The notes under the pieces were generated by a model that saw only the letters and a list, made by a program, of their open reading frames with translations, did no database searches and was not told where the DNA came from. A stretch of 64,000 bases of DNA. Source: Rhodohalobacter barkolensis. Lineage in GTDB: Bacteria; Bacteroidota; Rhodothermia; Balneolales; Balneolaceae. A program made the translations under genes and the position numbers. The stretch spans positions 124,001-188,000 of the forward strand of contig NZ_PISP01000002.1 of NCBI RefSeq assembly GCF_002834295.1. The letters are read 5' to 3'. Below, one piece after another: positions 63,157 to 64,000 of this stretch; positions within the stretch are counted from its first letter, which is position 1; each line of letters begins with the position of its first letter.

Positions 63157-63239
63157 TAGCAGGTAGAAAGTATCAAGTATTGAGACAGTTGAATTGTAAA
63201 TGAAAACTGTCTCAATACTTACTACCTGATACTTAATAC
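63156..63239. repeat. Head-to-head 7-bp-period arrays forming a long inverted repeat
   Basis: Four units on the left (such as GTATCAA, GTATTGA; 63156-63183) and four on the right (such as TCAATAC, CTGATAC; 63212-63239) lie in opposite orientation around a 28-nt centre. AAGTATTGAGACAGTT (63175-63190) pairs perfectly over 16 bp with its copy at 63205-63220. There is no strong T-run, so it is not an ordinary terminator. Confidence 0.65.
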
Positions 63240-63247
63240 ATATAAAA

Positions 63248-63544
63248 CTATTTTTTACTTCTTACAATCAGTTCTTGAAATACTGAATCTAGTGGAATAT
63301 TGCGCTCTACTAGTAAAACCATCAAGTGGTAGATGAGGTCTGCAGATTCGTAAATCACTTCGGAATCTTTCTTGTTTTTTGAAGCGATGATTGTTTCAAT
63401 AGCTTCCTCACCCAGCTTCTGGGCTATTTTATCAATTCCTTTTTTGAAAAGTCGAGTTGAATAGGATCCTTTCGGCAAATCCTTTTTTCGATCAATCAGT
63501 ACACGTTCGAGGTCGTATAGAAATTCTATTTCTTGCTTAGCCAT
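63248..63544 (-). CDS. hisE: Phosphoribosyl-ATP pyrophosphatase
   Basis: The 98-residue protein is an all-helical NTP-pyrophosphatase with the HisE core KIAQKLGEEAIETIIA and EVIYESADLIYHLMVLLVE, giving the Glu/Asp metal-binding residues. It removes pyrophosphate from phosphoribosyl-ATP in histidine synthesis. The stop of the hisF gene lies 22 nt upstream on the minus strand, consistent with a his operon running leftward. hisI is not fused to it. Confidence 0.93.
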   Translation of the reverse strand: MAKQEIEFLYDLERVLIDRKKDLPKGSYSTRLFKKGIDKIAQKLGEEAIETIIASKNKKDSEVIYESADLIYHLMVLLVERNIPLDSVFQELIVRSKK

Positions 63545-63566
63545 TCTTTTAAATACGTTTATATAG

Positions 63567-64000
63567 TCAATTCAATATTCTAACTTCAATTCCATTTTCT
63601 GCCATCTCCTTTTTCAAATCAGAGATCTCAATTTCTCTGAAATGGAAGATACTGGCAGCGAGTACAGCGTCTGCATTTCCCTTTGTTACAGCTTCTATAC
63701 AGTGCTGAATTGTTCCTGCGCCACCACTGGCAATTACCGGAATTGTTACCTGTTCATTTACAATTTTCAATAACTCGTTATCAAAACCGGACTTTGTTCC
63801 ATCGCGGTCCATACTGGTCAACAGTATTTCGCCGGCTCCAAGTTGTTCTGTTTTTTTGATCCACTCAATGGCGTCCAGTCCTGTCGGTTCTGATCCGCCC
63901 TTTACAAAGACTTCCCAATGATCACCAACTTTTTTGGCGTCAACAGCGGCCACAATTGCTTGCGAACCGAATGCGTCGGAAGCTCGGGTAATTAAATCGG
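63567..64000 (-). CDS. hisF: Imidazole glycerol phosphate synthase subunit HisF, partial
   Basis: The frame is open to the end of the window, so only the C-terminal 144 or so residues of a roughly 255-residue protein are seen. The stretch [19 protein letters not shown], the second catalytic Asp region [19 protein letters not shown] and VIASGGAG are diagnostic. It makes imidazole-glycerol phosphate and AICAR with HisH. The 5' part and probably other his genes lie beyond the right edge. Confidence 0.94.
   Translation of the reverse strand, partial: DLITRASDAFGSQAIVAAVDAKKVGDHWEVFVKGGSEPTGLDAIEWIKKTEQLGAGEILLTSMDRDGTKSGFDNELLKIVNEQVTIPVIASGGAGTIQHCIEAVTKGNADAVLAASIFHFREIEISDLKKEMAENGIEVRILN

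Noticed and set aside
1-64000. tRNA, rRNA, riboswitch and prophage features
   Set aside because: Looked for cloverleaf-like or conserved RNA segments and phage genes by eye and saw none; a covariance-model scan could still find small RNAs.

Overview
The window looks like chromosomal DNA of a marine or halophilic member of the Bacteroidota/Balneolota group (Balneolales-like). This is inferred from moderate GC, a DUF4293 protein, frequent TTG and GTG starts, outer-membrane barrel proteins ending in Phe, a SusA-like amylase, an ArsS/CMD-domain pair, almost no Shine-Dalgarno sites, and dispersed GC-rich palindromic repeats. The genus cannot be fixed from sequence alone. No rRNA, tRNA, CRISPR array, phage or insertion sequence was seen.

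Layout. 1-5.4 kb: the 3' part of an RND permease, DUF4293, an EamA exporter and an MltF-like lytic transglycosylase. 5.4-8 kb (minus): a complete partner-switching operon (STAS antagonist, RsbW-like kinase, RsbU-like phosphatase), with an unexplained minus-strand terminator-like hairpin upstream. 8.3-12.8 kb: a small barrel protein, a SPOR lipoprotein, an orphan ABC ATPase, MscL, a site-2 protease with CBS domains and a coiled-coil protein. 12.9-20.2 kb: FabF, UPF0182, two tiny membrane proteins (one a 51-residue zinc ribbon), PdxB and a pyrimidine-nucleoside phosphorylase. 20.2-27.4 kb: a PspA operon with two unknown coiled-coil partners running into an enoyl-CoA hydratase, then a CorC-type protein, an AAA+ ATPase with a dead N-terminal half, and PheA.

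27.4-36.8 kb is a dense signalling cluster: a nine-PAS HisKA_3 kinase with its NarL-type regulator, a stand-alone receiver lacking key residues, a PAS/HisKA_2 protein whose ATP-binding domain has lost its nucleotide motifs, an intact single-domain receiver and a GAF histidine kinase. 36.8-44.9 kb is mainly core metabolism: a cupin, a second barrel paralogue, Rel, HU-ruvX-def-fmt, an ankyrin protein and GAPDH. 45-53.2 kb is more accessory: a GH13 amylase, GC-rich palindromes, OsmC, a DUF433/DUF5615 toxin-antitoxin pair followed directly by an integron attC-like site, an acyl-CoA ligase, a GH2-like glycosidase and an orphan kinase. 53.4-59 kb holds a complete MFP-RND-TolC operon. 59-64 kb holds ArsS with its CMD partner, a DinB-like protein, an AbgT transporter and the end of a his operon (hisF-hisE, minus).

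The strongest leads are the attC-like site behind the toxin-antitoxin pair, the head-to-head 7-bp-period arrays at the 3' ends of minus-strand genes (alongside GC-rich palindromes at two loci), the pseudo-kinase and pseudo-receiver in the signalling cluster, and the PspA-associated pair of unknown proteins. All calls come from reading the sequence; no database search was run.
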